Counted from the first letter of the stretch, positions 7,829-17,190 are shown. The stretch is 64,000 bases of DNA from Actinokineospora enzanensis DSM 44649 (GCF_000374445.1 NZ_KB894413.1:1-64000); one strand, 5' to 3'. The notes: generated by a model not told the origin, from the sequence alone. Translations and numbers: made by a program.

Positions 7829-9286
7829 TTACCGCACGCCGTTCATCAGACGGCGCACGGCAGGCGTGAGCACCGCCATGATCAGCCCGAGCGCGATGGC
7901 GACCGCGCCGAGGATGCCGAAGTAGGCAGGCTCGGAGTCGGGGTCGTAGTACTCGGCCAGCGCGCCCGCGACCGACGTGCCCATCGCCAGCGACAGATAG
8001 AACAACGCCACCATCTGCGCGGTGTAGGCCCTGGGCGCCAGCTTCGTGGACAGCGACAGGCCGACCGGGGACAGGCACATCTCGCCCAGCACGAAGATGA
8101 CCAGCACCAGGACCAGCAGCAGCGGCGACACGACGTGCTCGCCCCGGGTGAACCCGAGCGCCGCCATCACCAGGAACGCCACGCCCATCGCGCCGACGCC
8201 CATGGCGAACTTGACCGGGGTCGACGGCTGCCGCTCCCCCAGCCGGGTCCACACCGCGGCGAACACCGGCGCGAGCAGCACCACGAACAGCGGCTCCACC
8301 GAGTTGAACCACGACGGCGGCACGGACCAGCCCCACAGGTCCAGGTCGACGCGGCTCTCGGCGTAGATGGCCAGCACGGTGAACTGCTGCTGGAACAGTG
8401 CCCAGAAACCGAAGCTGACCAGGAACATCGGCACGAACGCCCAGACCCGCTGCCGCTCCACCCGGTCGACCCGCTTGCTCGACAGCAGCACCGCGAACAG
8501 CACCACGGCGACCACGACGATCACCCAGGTGACCACGGTGGCCAGGTTGCTCGGCGCGATCACGCCGGTCACCACCAGCACCACGACCGCGGCGACGCCG
8601 AGCACGATGAACACCAGCGCGCGAGTCAGCGCGGCCCGGTCCATCGGGTTGGGCACGACGCGCCCGGACTCGGGCAGGTTCCTGCGGCCGAGGGTGTACT
8701 GCACCAGGCCGAAGGCCATGCCGACGGCGGCCAGGCCGAAGCCGTAGTGGAAGCCGACGTTCTCCTGGAGCAGGCCGGTCAGCAGCGGGCCGACCAGGGC
8801 GCCCAGGTTGATGCCCATGTAGAAGATGGAGAACCCGGCGTCGCGGCGCTCGTCCCCGGACTCGTACAGGGCGCCGACCAGGGTGGTCGCGGTCGCCTTG
8901 AGGCCGCCGGAGCCCAGCGCCACGCACAGCAGGCCGACGGCGACGCCCGCGACCCCGGGCAGCACGGCCAGCGCGACATGCCCGATCAGGATCAGGACGG
9001 CGCTGTAGAACAGAGTCCGTTCCGGGCCGAAAAGTCTGTCGGCGACCCAGGACCCGGCGATGGTGGCCAGGTACACGGATCCGCCGTAGGCACCGACGAC
9101 ACCGGCGGCGGTCGGCTTGTCGATGCCGAGGCCGCCCTCCTCGACGGTGAAGTACAGGTAGTAGAGCAGGATCGCCTGCATCCCGTAGTAGGAGAAGCGC
9201 TCCCACATCTCGGTGCCCGCGAGGTTGGCGAGCCCTCGTGGGTGCCCGAAGAACCCCTTGGGCTTGACCTCGGTAGAGGTGGTCAC
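7829..9286 (-). CDS. POT/PTR-family proton-coupled di-/tripeptide transporter
   Basis: A 485-residue major-facilitator protein with about 14 membrane helices. Typical marks of the POT family are the N-terminal GHPRGLANLAGTEMWERFSY (the ExxERFxYYG motif, here EMWERFSYYG), YGGSVYLATIAGSWVADRL and the FSIFYMGINLGALVGPLL helix. It imports small peptides with protons. The start is set at GTG 9286, preceded by AAAGGA nine bases upstream; a longer version would add a non-conserved basic extension. Regulation is unknown, and no peptidase is adjacent. Confidence in family is high; substrate range is inferred from the family. Confidence 0.93.
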   Translation of the reverse strand: MTTSTEVKPKGFFGHPRGLANLAGTEMWERFSYYGMQAILLYYLYFTVEEGGLGIDKPTAAGVVGAYGGSVYLATIAGSWVADRLFGPERTLFYSAVLILIGHVALAVLPGVAGVAVGLLCVALGSGGLKATATTLVGALYESGDERRDAGFSIFYMGINLGALVGPLLTGLLQENVGFHYGFGLAAVGMAFGLVQYTLGRRNLPESGRVVPNPMDRAALTRALVFIVLGVAAVVVLVVTGVIAPSNLATVVTWVIVVVAVVLFAVLLSSKRVDRVERQRVWAFVPMFLVSFGFWALFQQQFTVLAIYAESRVDLDLWGWSVPPSWFNSVEPLFVVLLAPVFAAVWTRLGERQPSTPVKFAMGVGAMGVAFLVMAALGFTRGEHVVSPLLLVLVLVIFVLGEMCLSPVGLSLSTKLAPRAYTAQMVALFYLSLAMGTSVAGALAEYYDPDSEPAYFGILGAVAIALGLIMAVLTPAVRRLMNGVR

Positions 9287-9605
9287 GGTCGGTATGTCCT
9301 TTTCACCCGGGTGCGGCCACGGGTGCCGCACGTCAGTCGCGGTGGACCTTCCACCGGATCGACCGTATGACACGTGCGTAGTTCACCGACCGCAAACCGT
9401 GACGACCACCTCACCCGTCCGGCGGTACATCAGATCTCGTTTATCCACAAGAGACGGTGTGAACACGCGCGATCCCGTGCCGACACAGTGCAAACCGGGG
9501 AAAACACGCGTACGTGCGGTCGGTCACACCGGGCGGATCTGAATCGCTACCCGTGAGTAACGTCGCCGGTCTCCAGCCCCAGTGTCGACAAGCGGGAGGT
9601 CCGCC
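9287..9605. other. Divergent promoter region, peptide transporter and ccr
   Basis: About 320 bases without a gene. It holds a perfect TTATCCACA (DnaA-box-like) at 9441-9449 and the CTAC-N6-GTAA operator candidate at 9547-9560, 45 bases before ccr. No riboswitch-like fold is recognised. Confidence 0.55.
9547..9560. promoter_or_regulatory. Palindromic operator candidate upstream of ccr
   Basis: CTACCCGTGAGTAA, identical at 13 of 14 bases to the site before lpd at 22361-22374. Half-sites TTAC/GTAA are separated by six bases, as at the other three sites. The position in the ccr leader fits a repressor site. Confidence 0.55.
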
Positions 9606-10937
9606 GTGCGGGAGATCCTCGACGCCATCCAGGCCGACGACCGGGACGCGGTCGGCGCGCTGCCGGTACCCGACCACTACCGCGGGATCACCGTGCACGC
9701 CGACGAGGTCGACATGTTCGCCGGGCTGGACGCGCGGGACAAGGACCCGCGCCGCTCCCTGCACCTGGACGAGGTCGCCACCCCGGAGCTGGGCCCCGGC
9801 GAGGCGCTGGTGGCGGTGATGGCCAGCGCGATCAACTACAACACCGTGTGGACCTCGATCTTCGAGCCGGTGTCCACGTTCACGTTCCTGCACCGCTACG
9901 GCAAGCTCTCCCCGCTCGCCAAGCGGCACGACCTGCCTTACCACGTGGTCGGGTCCGACCTCGCGGGTGTCGTGCTGCGCACCGGGCCGGGCGTGCACAA
10001 CTGGAAACCGGGCGACGAGGTCGTGGCGCACTGCCTGAGCGTGGAGCTGGAGGGCCCGGACGGGCACGACGACACGATGCTCGACTCCGAGCAGCGCATC
10101 TGGGGCTTCGAGACCAACTTCGGCGGGCTGGCCGAGCTGGCGCTGGTGAAGTCCAACCAGCTCATGCCCAAGCCCGCGCACCTGACCTGGGAGGAGGCCG
10201 CCTCCCCCGGGCTGGTCAACTCCACCGCGTACCGGCAGCTGGTGTCGCGCAACGGCGCGGACATGAAACAGGGCGACGTCGTGCTGATCTGGGGCGCGTC
10301 GGGCGGACTGGGTTCCTACGCCACCCAGTTCGCGCTCAATGGCGGTGCGATTCCCGTGTGTGTGGTGTCCAGTCCGGAAAAAGCGGACATCGCACGCAAG
10401 ATGGGCGCGGAACTCGTGATCGACCGGAACGCCGAGGGATATCGGTTCTGGAAGGACGAACACACCCAGGACCCGCGCGAATGGCAGCGGTTCGGCGCGC
10501 GCATCCGTGAGCTGACCGGCGGCGAGGACCCGGACATCGTGTTCGAACATCCCGGCCGGGAGACCTTCGGCGCGTCGGTTTACGTGGCGCGGCGCGGCGG
10601 GACCGTGGTCACCTGCGCGTCCACCTCCGGGTACACGCACCAGTTCGACAACCGGTATCTGTGGATGAACCTCAAGCGCATCATCGGCTCGCATTTCGCG
10701 AACTACCGGGAGTCCTGGGAGGCCAACCGCCTGGTCGCGCGCGGCGCCGTGCACCCGACGCTGTCCCGGGCGTACCCGCTGGCCGAGACCGGGCAGGCCG
10801 CGCTGGATGTCCACCGGAACGCCCACCAGGGCAAGGTGGGTGTGCTGTGCCTGGCGCCCGAGGAGGGGCTTGGCGTGCGCGACCACGAGACCCGGGCCCG
10901 GCACCTGGACGCCATCAACCGATTCCGCGGCGTGTGA
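9606..10937 (+). CDS. ccr: Crotonyl-CoA carboxylase/reductase
   Basis: A 443-residue zinc-less medium-chain dehydrogenase that reductively carboxylates crotonyl-CoA to ethylmalonyl-CoA with NADPH and CO2, feeding the ethylmalonyl-CoA pathway and polyketide extender supply. Seen: the Ccr-specific start VREILDAIQADDRDAVGALP, FAGLDARDKDPRRSLH, the NADP loop GASGGLGSYATQ, and FEHPGRETFGASVYV, where Ccr keeps a HPGR signature. GTG at 9606 is chosen over GTG at 9582: GGGAGG lies six bases before it and homologues begin there. A shared palindrome upstream links it to mce and lpd. Next gene is a DivIVA-like protein 48 bases on. Confidence 0.96.
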   Translation: MREILDAIQADDRDAVGALPVPDHYRGITVHADEVDMFAGLDARDKDPRRSLHLDEVATPELGPGEALVAVMASAINYNTVWTSIFEPVSTFTFLHRYGKLSPLAKRHDLPYHVVGSDLAGVVLRTGPGVHNWKPGDEVVAHCLSVELEGPDGHDDTMLDSEQRIWGFETNFGGLAELALVKSNQLMPKPAHLTWEEAASPGLVNSTAYRQLVSRNGADMKQGDVVLIWGASGGLGSYATQFALNGGAIPVCVVSSPEKADIARKMGAELVIDRNAEGYRFWKDEHTQDPREWQRFGARIRELTGGEDPDIVFEHPGRETFGASVYVARRGGTVVTCASTSGYTHQFDNRYLWMNLKRIIGSHFANYRESWEANRLVARGAVHPTLSRAYPLAETGQAALDVHRNAHQGKVGVLCLAPEEGLGVRDHETRARHLDAINRFRGV

Positions 10938-10985
10938 TTCGCGGTGCTCCGTGAGCGGGCCGTCCACTGCGGGTAGCGTGAGCGC

Positions 10986-12170
10986 ATGGGCTTGGGTGAG
11001 GAACGCGATCTCGTCCCGTTGGGTGCCGGTTTCGACATCACCAAGCGGGGCTACAGCCGCGCGCAGGTGGACGAGCACCTGGAACGGCTCGACGCCGAAC
11101 TGCAACTGCTGCACGCCGACCGGAACGCGGCCGTGTCCCAGGCCGCCGACCTGGCCCGGCAGCTGGAGACCGGCCGCGGCGAGATCAGCGACATGCGCGG
11201 CCAGATCGACCGCCTCTCCCAGCCCCCCACGACGTTGGAGGGCCTCAGCGAACGCCTGCAGCGCATGCTCCGCCTCGCCACCGAGGAGGCGGGCGAGACC
11301 AAGGCGCGCGCCCAGAACGAGGCCAACCAGATCCGCGCCAAGGCGGAGACCGACGGCGCCGCGCTGCGCGCCCGCTACGAACAGCTGATCTCCGAGCTCG
11401 AATCCCGCCGCACGGCCATGGAAGCCGAACACCGCGGTGTCATCGAGAAGGCGCGCACGGACGCGGAACAGACCGTGGGCGCCGCGCGCGCGGAGGCCGC
11501 CCGGCTGGAGAAGGAGTCCGAGCAGCGGCGCACGACGGTCGAGGAGGACTTCGACATCGCCATGGCCGCCCGGCGCACCGAGGCGATGCGGGCGTTGGCG
11601 GAGCAGGAGGCCACGAGCAAGTCCGAGGCCGAGCGCCGCGTGCGCGAGGCGACCGAGGAAGCCAACCGGCGCCGCCACGACGCGATCACCGAGTCGACCG
11701 CGCGGTTGCAGGAGGCGACGACGGAGGCGCACCGGCGGGTCCGGGAGGCCACGGAAGAGGCGAACCGGCGGATCAGTCACGCGGGTCAGCGGGTCGCGGC
11801 GTTGCGGCAGTTGCGGGCCCGGGTGGCGGATCAGTTGGTATCCGCGCGGGACTTGATCGCGGACGCGCATGTGCAGTTGGCCGACGCGGCGCCGGTGTTG
11901 GATCCGTTGCCGGAGGAGCGGACCACGCCCAAGACCGTCGACGGCTCGCCCGCGGACGAGTCGCCCACGCAGGCGATGCAGGCTGTGGTGGGGCCGCCGA
12001 AGGAGCATTGGGAGCCCGCGGACATCGAGCCGGAGCGTGCGCCCGCGGCGCAGCCGGAAAGGCCCAGTGAGCGGGCGGAGGCCGCCGCCTCACCCGCGGC
12101 GGCTGACCGGACGCAGAAGTTGACGCGGCCCGGTGGGCAGCAGAACAAACGGCCCGCGACCCGGCGTTGA
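10986..12170 (+). CDS. DivIVA-like coiled-coil protein
   Basis: A 394-residue protein. Residues about 15-60 resemble a DivIVA domain (FDITKRGYSRAQVDEHLERL), followed by a long coiled coil to about residue 300, rich in heptads and repeated segments such as RRVREATEEANRR, which occurs twice (about 218-231 and 249-260). The C-terminal 90 residues are Pro/Ala/Glu-rich and probably disordered. DivIVA-like proteins assemble at curved membranes and organise polar growth or septation in actinobacteria; the main DivIVA (Wag31) is usually beside ftsZ, so this is a paralogue (comparable to Streptomyces FilP/Scy-type cytoskeletal proteins only in general form). ATG at 10986. Confidence 0.8.
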   Translation: MGLGEERDLVPLGAGFDITKRGYSRAQVDEHLERLDAELQLLHADRNAAVSQAADLARQLETGRGEISDMRGQIDRLSQPPTTLEGLSERLQRMLRLATEEAGETKARAQNEANQIRAKAETDGAALRARYEQLISELESRRTAMEAEHRGVIEKARTDAEQTVGAARAEAARLEKESEQRRTTVEEDFDIAMAARRTEAMRALAEQEATSKSEAERRVREATEEANRRRHDAITESTARLQEATTEAHRRVREATEEANRRISHAGQRVAALRQLRARVADQLVSARDLIADAHVQLADAAPVLDPLPEERTTPKTVDGSPADESPTQAMQAVVGPPKEHWEPADIEPERAPAAQPERPSERAEAAASPAAADRTQKLTRPGGQQNKRPATRR

Positions 12171-12390
12171 GCGAATAGCGGGGGTGCTTCGCGGAAGATA
12201 CGTCGCCCACTCGCGCTTTTTCTCGTGGACCCTTGTTCATAATTCGAAATACGGCCGAAGCTCCTGGCAGGCGATCGATCGGTGACGCTGAGTAGCCCCT
12301 GGCCTTCGCGGCCCGGACACTCAACCGTTCGGTGCCGATAACGCCCATCCACCGCACCTGTCTGGCGGTACCTCCGCCCGGTGCGATTCC

Positions 12391-13092
12391 ATGGTCATCA
12401 TGGATCGAGCACCCCTTCTGCCCTGCCCGCACCCCTGGCGCCGGACCGACGGGTCGCCCCAGGAGTCCGGCAAGCCCGCCGGGAACGCACTGACCGTGGA
12501 CTCCGAGGGCGCGGCGGGCCTGCTGCTGCCGACCCGGCCGACCACGATCGCCGCCGGGGTGGTGCTGATCGTGGTCGGGCTGGGCCTGATGGTCCCCGGC
12601 GGCCTCCTGATCGCGAGCGGCCACCTGATGCTCGGCATCGCGGGCGGCGTCCTGGGCCTGCTGGGGCTGCTGTTCCTCGCCGCCGGGATCTTCGCGCTGA
12701 CGCGCAAGCAGCGGGAGGTGGGGATCGTGTTGACGCCCGACCACGTGGTGCTGAACTGGGCGCGGCCGAGCGTGCGGCTGCCGTGGACCTCGATCACCGA
12801 GATCCGGCCGGTGAGCCTGCGGATGGGACGCGGACGGGGCGCGCCGAGCCAGAACTACCTGGGGGTGGCCGCGCACGGGCAGGGCGAGGTGAACGACCGG
12901 ATGCGCAAGCTCGCGGTGCGGTTCGGCCCGGACCTGGTGTGCGCGGTGTCGATGCGGACCGTGGACCTGGACCAGCTCGTGGTCCTGCACACGTTGCGGT
13001 TCTATCTGGACAACCCGCGCGCGCGGGCGGAACTGTCCGGTCCGGACGCGGTGGAGCGGGTCATGTCGGGTCGGGTCGCCGGGCCAGAATGA
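12391..13092 (+). CDS. Membrane protein with two helices and a PH-like cytoplasmic domain
   Basis: A 233-residue protein of unknown function. Two adjacent membrane helices lie at about residues 50-71 and 76-103 (IAAGVVLIVVGLGLM; LGIAGGVLGLLGLLFLAAGI). The remainder, with VGIVLTPDHVVLNW, LPWTSITEIRPV and a beta-rich pattern, resembles bacterial PH-like domains such as in STM3941-type proteins; this is a fold impression, not a family match. The start ATG at 12391 lacks a clear ribosome binding site, and the ATG nine bases later is equally possible. It ends four bases before the hydrolase gene, suggesting co-expression. Confidence 0.6.
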   Translation: MVIMDRAPLLPCPHPWRRTDGSPQESGKPAGNALTVDSEGAAGLLLPTRPTTIAAGVVLIVVGLGLMVPGGLLIASGHLMLGIAGGVLGLLGLLFLAAGIFALTRKQREVGIVLTPDHVVLNWARPSVRLPWTSITEIRPVSLRMGRGRGAPSQNYLGVAAHGQGEVNDRMRKLAVRFGPDLVCAVSMRTVDLDQLVVLHTLRFYLDNPRARAELSGPDAVERVMSGRVAGPE

Positions 13093-13096
13093 GGGC

Positions 13097-13831
13097 ATGC
13101 ATTCCACCGACACACCGCTCGTGTTGTTCCACGCGTTCCCGCTCGACTCGCGCATGTGGGACGGGGTGCGGGCGGGGCTCTCGGAGCATGTCCGCCTGAT
13201 CACCCCGGACCAACGGGGGTTCGGCCGTTCCCCGCTCGGCGACGCCGAACCGTCATTGGAGACGGTGGCGGCGGACGCAGTGGGGTTGCTGGACGCGCTG
13301 GGCATCGAGCGGGCGGTGATCGGCGGCTGCTCGATGGGCGGCTACGTGTCGATGGCGATGCTGCGCGCCGCACCCGAGCGCGTGGCGGGGGTGCTGTTCG
13401 TCGACACCAAGCTCGCGGCCGACGACCCCGGCCCACGCGCCAACCGGCTGGCGGTGGCGGAACGAGCGGAGCGGGACGGTGTCGCGGGCTGGCTCGCGGA
13501 GTCGATGCTGCCCGCGTTGGTCGGTGATCACCCAGTGCGGGCGACGGTGCGGGACTGGATCGAGGAACAGTCCGGCGCGGCCGTGGCGTGGGCGCAGCGG
13601 GCGATGGCGGCCCGGCCGGACTCCCGGGAGACGGTGCGGGCGCTCGATCTCGACATGCTCGTGGTGCATGGGACGGACGACGCGTTGATCCCTGTGGATC
13701 TGGCGCATGATCTGGGGTCTGTCGCGCGCGCCGAGGTGATCGCGCTGCCGGGTCTCGGACATCTCCCGTCGGTGCAGGACCCGGACGCGTTCCTGGCGGC
13801 CGTCGTGCCGTGGCTGCGCTCCCGGACCTAG
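13097..13831 (+). CDS. Alpha/beta-fold hydrolase
   Basis: A 244-residue single-domain hydrolase. The oxyanion region is FHAFPLDSRMW, the nucleophile Ser79 is in GCSMGGY, the acid is in VVHGTDDALIPVD and the His in LPGLGHLPSVQ, so the triad is complete. The short cap and the GFGRS segment after PDQR resemble 3-oxoadipate enol-lactonase and esterase-type members, but the substrate is not determinable. ATG at 13097, five bases after the preceding membrane-protein stop codon, implies translational coupling. Cytoplasmic, no signal peptide. Confidence 0.88.
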   Translation: MHSTDTPLVLFHAFPLDSRMWDGVRAGLSEHVRLITPDQRGFGRSPLGDAEPSLETVAADAVGLLDALGIERAVIGGCSMGGYVSMAMLRAAPERVAGVLFVDTKLAADDPGPRANRLAVAERAERDGVAGWLAESMLPALVGDHPVRATVRDWIEEQSGAAVAWAQRAMAARPDSRETVRALDLDMLVVHGTDDALIPVDLAHDLGSVARAEVIALPGLGHLPSVQDPDAFLAAVVPWLRSRT

Positions 13832-14040
13832 ACCGGATCCCGCGCCCGCAGCAGCAGGCGGCGGCAGGCTGGGGCGTTGACCTCGCCGGGACAGTGGAGA
13901 GCGGGAACGAGGGGCCTGAATCGCACCGCATCAGCCGAGCGGGCGTGTGATCGTCATCGCCCTCGCGCGTCCCGGCGCGGGGTCGGTCGTTGTCCCGGTT
14001 AGACCTACCGGCAAGTAGCTCCCCGGGGAGGGACCGGCTC

Positions 14041-14490
14041 ATGACCTACCGGACCATCGTCGTCGGTACCGACGGCTCGGACTCGTCCTTTCGCGCGGTC
14101 GACCGGGCGGCGGGCATCGCCGCCGATGCCGGTGCTCGGCTGGTGATCGCCTGTGCCTATCGGGCCCGGGGCGAGCGTGACATCGCGCGGGCTCGGGACG
14201 AGCTCGGCGAGGACGTGGCTTACCAGGTGGTCGGCGCCAACCCGGCCGAGGAGTCCGTCCGGACCGCCGCCGAGCGGGCGCGCAAGGGCGGGGCCACCGA
14301 GGTCGAGACCGTGGTCGTCGACGGGGACGCCGTACCCGCGCTGGCCAGGGTGGTCGCCGATCAGGCAGCGGATCTGCTGGTGGTCGGGAACCGGGGGTTG
14401 AACACGTTGGCGGGGCGGATCCTGGGGTCGGTCCCGGCCGAGGCCGCCCGGAAGGCGGGGGTCGACGTGCTGATCGTGCACACGACCTGA
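14041..14490 (+). CDS. Universal stress protein (UspA domain)
   Basis: A 149-residue single Usp domain. The start TYRTIVVGTDGSDSSFRAVD and the ATP-binding loop VVGNRGLNTLAGRILGSVPA (G-x2-G-x9-G-S pattern) mark the ATP-binding branch of the family. Such proteins are induced in stationary phase, low oxygen or stress and act as nucleotide-dependent switches; partner unknown. ATG at 14041 is taken as the start, with GGGGAGGGA upstream at about 14021-14031. Between it and the previous gene lie about 210 bases that presumably carry its own promoter. Followed by a strong hairpin. Confidence 0.93.
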   Translation: MTYRTIVVGTDGSDSSFRAVDRAAGIAADAGARLVIACAYRARGERDIARARDELGEDVAYQVVGANPAEESVRTAAERARKGGATEVETVVVDGDAVPALARVVADQAADLLVVGNRGLNTLAGRILGSVPAEAARKAGVDVLIVHTT

Positions 14491-14541
14491 CGCCGGGGCT
14501 GGCGGAAGCGGCGGAGGAGGCGCAGACTCCCCGCACGGCTT

Positions 14542-14578
14542 CCCGGTCCGAGCCCTGGTGGGCGGGGCTCGGACCGGG
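14542..14578. terminator. Bidirectional terminator hairpin
   Basis: Perfect 14-bp stem, cccggtccgagccc at 14542-14555 with 14565-14578, nine-base loop, between the convergent stress-protein and hydrolase genes. No poly-U, as usual in high-GC actinomycetes. Confidence 0.8.
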
Positions 14579-14594
14579 CTCCCACGGCACGGTG

Positions 14595-15296
14595 TCAGGG
14601 CCACTCGCGGGGCAGCGGCGTGGGGATGTCGGGGGCCACGAGGTCGACCAGGGAGTCCAGCGCGGATTCGGCGTGGCCGACGAAAAGGTGTTTGCAGCCG
14701 GTGAACTCGATGACCTCCGCCTGCGGAATCGCCGCGAACCGCGTCCTGGCCTCAGCCGGGCGGACATAGTCATCCAGTTCCGGAACCACACAGCGAACCG
14801 GCTTGGCCGAGTCACCCCAGGCCGCCAAGTGTTCCGGGCGACTGCGGCGAAGCGTGGGAGCCAGGAGGAACAACCCGCGCACCCGAGGGCGAAGTCCGTG
14901 AATCAGAGCCAGATCCGTGCCGAATGACCATCCGGCCAACCACACATCCGGCAGATCGGCCACATAATCAATCGCCGCGGTCAGATCGGCCCCCTCTCCC
15001 ACACAATCCTCGTGCACGCCCTCGCTCGCCCCGGACTCGCTCCGAGTGCCCCGGGTGTTGAACCGGAGAACGGCGACCCCGGCCAACGCGGGCAACCGCG
15101 CGGCGGCCTTGCGGATCACGTGCGTGTCCATGGACCCGCCCCCGGTCGGGTTCGGGTGCAGGAAGATCACCGTCGCGCGGGGGACCCGGCCGACCGGCAG
15201 CGCGAGCTCACCGGCGAGCCGCAGTCCGTCGTCGGTGCGCAGGGTGATCGGGGTGCGGTCAGCGGGAAGCAGGGTTCCCGGGCCGATGCGGGTCAA
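14595..15296 (-). CDS. Alpha/beta hydrolase, KANL3/dienelactone-like small hydrolase
   Basis: A 233-residue hydrolase with FLHPNPTGGGSMDTHV (oxyanion region), VAVLRFNTRGTRSESG, the nucleophile in LAGWSFGTDLAL (GWSFG), a possible acid in VPELDDYVRP and the His in GCKHLFVGHAE. This matches the COG2945-type bacterial hydrolases described as alpha/beta superfamily members with unknown substrate. The start is a TTG at 15296, seven bases after the stop codon of the upstream gene, so it probably depends on coupled translation. It is the last gene of a three-gene leftward unit with the two small genes above it. Confidence 0.85.
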   Translation of the reverse strand: MTRIGPGTLLPADRTPITLRTDDGLRLAGELALPVGRVPRATVIFLHPNPTGGGSMDTHVIRKAAARLPALAGVAVLRFNTRGTRSESGASEGVHEDCVGEGADLTAAIDYVADLPDVWLAGWSFGTDLALIHGLRPRVRGLFLLAPTLRRSRPEHLAAWGDSAKPVRCVVPELDDYVRPAEARTRFAAIPQAEVIEFTGCKHLFVGHAESALDSLVDLVAPDIPTPLPREWP

Positions 15297-15302
15297 CGGA
15301 GT

Positions 15303-15599
15303 TCACCGACGTTTCGGGGTGGGGCCGCGACGGGAGCGGGCGGACCAGCAGGCCGGGTGCCAGTGGCGACGGTCCTCGACCGTCCCGTGCTCCTCCGCCG
15401 ACCACACCACCACGTGCGCCACGCCGGGCCGGATCTCGTGGTCGCAACCGGGACAGCGATACGTCTTCGTCGCCTGGGCCGCGGGAATGCGCCGGACTAT
15501 CCAGTCGCCGTCGGATGCGGACTCGACGCGTTGGTCGAAGAGGCCGCCGCCGAGCGGGCGGGCGTCCTGGCTGGGGTCCTTGCGGTGGCGGCGGGGCAC
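15303..15599 (-). CDS. Small zinc-ribbon-like actinobacterial protein
   Basis: A 98-residue protein with CPGCDHEIRPGVAHVVVW and, later, RRHWHPACW: two CxxC/HxxxC half-sites that look like a zinc-binding pair. Very basic ends (MPRRHRKDP; RSRRGPTPKRR). Actinobacterial homologues are sometimes labelled ATP/GTP-binding protein without evidence; I see no P-loop, so the label should not be used. The start is GTG at 15599. Function unknown; the cysteines suggest a nucleic-acid or structural role. Located between the COG2945-like hydrolase and a 64-residue protein gene. Confidence 0.8.
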   Translation of the reverse strand: MPRRHRKDPSQDARPLGGGLFDQRVESASDGDWIVRRIPAAQATKTYRCPGCDHEIRPGVAHVVVWSAEEHGTVEDRRHWHPACWSARSRRGPTPKRR

Positions 15600-15627
15600 G
15601 GGTGACCAGGCTAGCGGGGCGCGGGGG

Positions 15628-15822
15628 TCATGGACGCAGGCTCATCGGGCCGTAGACCTCGGTGTCGCCGTCCACCAGCACGACCCGCTCCACGCCCGAT
15701 TCGAGCAGGTCGGGCCAGGTGTCGGCGAACCAGGCCTCGGCCTCGTCCCGGTCGGCGAACACGATGTCCGGACCGACGACCGAACCACCCGATTCGTCCT
15801 CGTAGCGCCAGCGGAAAGTCAC
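15628..15822 (-). CDS. Conserved 64-residue actinobacterial protein
   Basis: Too small to be obvious, but coding is convincing: MTFRWRYEDESGGSVVGP, then FADRDEAEAWFADTWPDLLE, then VERVVLVDGDTEVYGPMSL. Acidic, soluble, with the periodic aromatic/acidic pattern of a small alpha/beta protein, and closely similar small proteins are common in actinomycetes. GTG at 15822 is chosen because the protein naturally begins with MTFRWRYED; the frame remains open further upstream, but that part is not protein-like. It is divergent from cobT, 100 bases away. Function unknown. Confidence 0.75.
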   Translation of the reverse strand: MTFRWRYEDESGGSVVGPDIVFADRDEAEAWFADTWPDLLESGVERVVLVDGDTEVYGPMSLRP

Positions 15823-15922
15823 GCCGATCACGGTAGCGGCTGTGATCGCGCCGGGGTGCTCTGGCAGGCTCTGAGGTGACGGCCGGGCAGCGACCGGCCG
15901 AGACGAGCGCGGAGGTAGTCGG

Positions 15923-17023
15923 GTGAGCACCGAGTTCCCCTTCATCCCCACCCCCGACGCGGTCGCGCACCGCGCGGCCGAGGCCCGGCACCGGGAGCTG
16001 ACCAAGCCCGCCGGGTCGCTGGGCAGGCTGGAGGAGCTGGGCGTGTGGGTGGCGGCCTGCCAGGGCCAGTGCCCGCCGCGGGCGTTCGCGCGGCCGCGGG
16101 TCGTGGTGTTCGCGGGCGACCACGGCATCGCGGGCAAGGGCGTGTCCGCCTTCCCGGCCGAGGTGACCGGCCAGATGGTGGCGAACTTCCTGGCGGGCGG
16201 CGCCGCGATCAACGTGATGGCCGCCACCGCCGGGGCCACCGTGCGCGTGCTCGACCTGGGCGTGGACACCGACCAGGAGTTCCCCGCGCAGGTCACCGCG
16301 CACAAGGTGCGCCGCGGGTCCGGGTCGCTGGACCGCGAGGACGCGCTCACCGACGCCGAGATCGAGGCCGCCATCACCGCGGGCCGCGCCATCGCCGACG
16401 AGGAGGTCGACGGCGGCGCCGACCTGCTGGTCGCGGGCGACATGGGCATCGGCAACACCACCCCGGCCGCGGTGCTGATCGCCGCGCTGGCCGGGGCCGA
16501 GCCGGTGGCCGTGGTCGGCCGCGGCACCGGCATCGACGACCAGACCTGGATGCGCAAGGCCGCCGCGGTCCGCGACGGGCTCCGCCGCGCCCGGAAGGTC
16601 AGCGCCAACCCGGTGGCGTTGCTGCGCACGGTCGGCAGCGCCGACATCGCCGCCATGGCCGCGTTCCTGGCACAGGCGTCGGTGCGCAAGACCCCGGTGA
16701 TCCTCGACGGCCTGGTGGTCGGCGCCGCCGCCCTGGTCGCCGAGGAGCTCGCCCCCGGCGCGTCGGAGTGGTGGCGGGCCGGGCACAGGTCCGTGGAGCC
16801 CGCGCACGCGCTGGTGCTGGAGCAGCTCGACCTCGAACCCATCCTGGACCTGGACCTGCGCCTGGGCGAGGGCACCGGCGCCATCGCCGCGCTCCCCCTG
16901 GTCACCATGGCCGCCCGCGTACTCGCCGAGATGTCCACCTTCGGCGACGCGGGCGTCAGCGAGGGCGACGTGCGCCTCCCCGCCGTGGTCGACGTCAACG
17001 GCCGCAACGGCGGCTGGCGGTAA
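15923..17023 (+). CDS. cobT: Nicotinate-nucleotide--dimethylbenzimidazole phosphoribosyltransferase
   Basis: A 366-residue CobT. It makes alpha-ribazole phosphate from nicotinate mononucleotide and 5,6-dimethylbenzimidazole, the lower-ligand step of cobalamin assembly. Seen: [28 protein letters not shown], and the catalytic Glu in [16 protein letters not shown] near the C-terminus. GTG at 15923 follows GGAGG at 15911-15915. The end of the protein matches the family. Other cob genes are not here, but MeaB, Mce and the absent mutase use the coenzyme. I see no cobalamin riboswitch in the 100-base leader. Confidence 0.96.
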   Translation: MSTEFPFIPTPDAVAHRAAEARHRELTKPAGSLGRLEELGVWVAACQGQCPPRAFARPRVVVFAGDHGIAGKGVSAFPAEVTGQMVANFLAGGAAINVMAATAGATVRVLDLGVDTDQEFPAQVTAHKVRRGSGSLDREDALTDAEIEAAITAGRAIADEEVDGGADLLVAGDMGIGNTTPAAVLIAALAGAEPVAVVGRGTGIDDQTWMRKAAAVRDGLRRARKVSANPVALLRTVGSADIAAMAAFLAQASVRKTPVILDGLVVGAAALVAEELAPGASEWWRAGHRSVEPAHALVLEQLDLEPILDLDLRLGEGTGAIAALPLVTMAARVLAEMSTFGDAGVSEGDVRLPAVVDVNGRNGGWR

Positions 17024-17080
17024 ACCTCGTGGTCCACTGTGGACTGTCGCCCGGCCGGGAACTCCACCCGTCCGGGCGAC

Positions 17081-17190
17081 AGAAGCTATCCACAGGCAAG
17101 ATCCACAACTCGCTGTTGAAGATCCACTGACAGTCCCGCCCGGTAGAATGGCCGTGGGGGCTCCCCCTGGGTGCGGCGGGCTGTGCTGCG
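17081..17190 (+). repeat. Possible relative of the dispersed promoter/DnaA-box element
   Basis: TATCCACAG and ATCCACAAC (17087-17109) are followed by TAGAATGG at 17144 and a G5-CTCCCCC hairpin-like stretch, then a TGGGTGCGGCGGG tail, as in the copies near 49.8 and 52.8 kb. But the -35 at the right spacing is absent, so it may be only a distant relative. It lies just upstream of the TfoX-like gene. Confidence 0.35.

Noticed and set aside
15303-15599. ATP/GTP-binding protein label for the small zinc-ribbon-like protein
   Set aside because: No P-loop or nucleotide-binding motif is visible; only CxxC/HxxxC half-sites are.
15823-15922. Cobalamin riboswitch before cobT
   Set aside because: The leader is only 100 bases and lacks the B12-box and the long multi-stem layout needed.
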